From assembly GCF_015776785.2 (NCBI RefSeq), contig NZ_LFMD02000007.1:1282605-1346604 (forward strand): a stretch of 64,000 nucleotides of DNA. The letters run 5' to 3'. The notes beneath the pieces were generated by a model. It ran no database searches, had not been told where the DNA came from, and saw nothing but the letters and a program-made list of their open reading frames with translations. This DNA comes from Kitasatospora sp. SUK 42. GTDB lineage: Bacteria; Actinomycetota; Actinomycetes; Streptomycetales; Streptomycetaceae. The position numbers and the translations under genes are program-made. This document shows, piece by piece, positions 63,583-64,000 of the stretch; position 1 is the stretch's first letter; each line of letters opens with the position of its first letter.

Positions 63583-64000
63583 TCAGACGGTGAACACCTC
63601 GTCGATCACGGCCTGCTGCTCGACCGCGTGCCGCTTGGCCGAACCGACCGCCGGCGCCGAGGACGCGGGACGGGCCACCCGGAGCAGGCGCCCCACGTTG
63701 GCCCCGCGGCCGATCACCACGTCCAGGTGGTCGACCAGGTTCATCGCGATGAACGGCCAGGCGCCCTGGTTGGCCGGCTCCTCCTGGGCCCAGACGAACT
63801 GGACGTTGTCGCCGTAGCGGGCCAGCTCGTCCCGGAGTTCGGCCACGGGCAGCGGGTAGAGCCGCTCGACCCGGACGATCGCGGTGTCGGTGACGCCGCG
63901 CTCGGTGCGGGCGGCCTCCAGGTCGTAGTAGAACTTGCCGGCGGTGATGACCACCTTGCGGACCTGGGCCGGGTCGACGGTGCTGTCGCCGATGACCGGG
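63583..64000 (-). CDS. kgd: multifunctional 2-oxoglutarate dehydrogenase, C-terminal part (partial)
   Basis: The frame is open to the window end, so only the last 138 residues are seen. The sequence VRKVVITAGKFYYDLEAARTE, IVRVERLYPLPVAELRDELA, VQFVWAQEEPANQGAWPFIA and the C-terminal RPASSAPAVGSAKRHAVEQQ are the conserved C-terminus of the E1 component of 2-oxoglutarate dehydrogenase. In actinobacteria it is usually fused to an E2-like domain (Kgd/OdhA). It acts in the TCA cycle. As a core gene it marks the right border of the accessory region. Confidence 0.93.
   Translation of the reverse strand, partial: PVIGDSTVDPAQVRKVVITAGKFYYDLEAARTERGVTDTAIVRVERLYPLPVAELRDELARYGDNVQFVWAQEEPANQGAWPFIAMNLVDHLDVVIGRGANVGRLLRVARPASSAPAVGSAKRHAVEQQAVIDEVFTV

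Overview
The window is high-GC actinomycete chromosome with the codon use, GTG starts and gene families of a streptomycete (Streptomyces or Kitasatospora). Evidence includes Tat-type signal peptides, an ECF sigma factor with a SnoaL-like tail, DUF427 and DUF1906 proteins, several MarR/TetR/PaaX regulators, the C-terminal end of an actinobacterial-type 2-oxoglutarate dehydrogenase, and a TTA codon in a biosynthetic gene. No rRNA, tRNA or CRISPR array was found.

Left part (1-30.7 kb): mostly ordinary accessory and housekeeping genes. In order: the end of a membrane protein and a VOC protein; a NitT/TauT-type ABC transporter (fused permease plus ATPase); a Tat-exported deaminase-like protein; an ArsR regulator beside a large palindrome; a two-component system; an ABC-2-type exporter pair; a sigma factor; an aldo/keto reductase and a DUF427 protein; a translationally coupled three-gene cell-wall operon (DUF1906 protein, small membrane protein, M15-like protein with lost zinc ligands); a MarR regulator; an FAD monooxygenase; a degenerate IS701-type transposase; a divergent MFS/MarR pair; a YqeB-like protein; a PaaX-like regulator; a ferredoxin / ferredoxin reductase / P450 operon; and a GH15 enzyme. 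About 1 kb at 29.1-30.1 kb has no intact gene and looks like a scarred boundary.

Central and right part (about 30.7-62.6 kb): a biosynthetic gene cluster of the pyoluteorin type, for a halogenated aroyl-pyrrole. A prolyl adenylation enzyme, an acyl-CoA-dehydrogenase-like prolyl-carrier oxidase and a stand-alone carrier protein of PltL type should make pyrrole-2-carboxyl-S-carrier. A PltA-type halogenase should chlorinate it. Two type I PKS proteins (KS-AT-ACP-KS-dead AT-ACP, then KS-AT-DH-like-KR-ACP) should add three malonyl units. The single ketoreductase in the last module predicts a 2,6-dihydroxyphenyl ketone after ring closure. Three further halogenase-family flavoproteins (one without its FAD and halogenase signatures), two P450s with unusual I-helices, a flavin reductase, a PPTase-thioesterase fusion, a CPA2 antiporter, a DHA2 exporter and three regulators complete the cluster. 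Five promoter regions inside it share one palindromic element (core TGNNGANTTC), which suggests a dedicated regulon.

Right end (62.9-64.0 kb): a DinB-like protein and the 3' end of the 2-oxoglutarate dehydrogenase gene mark the return to core chromosome.
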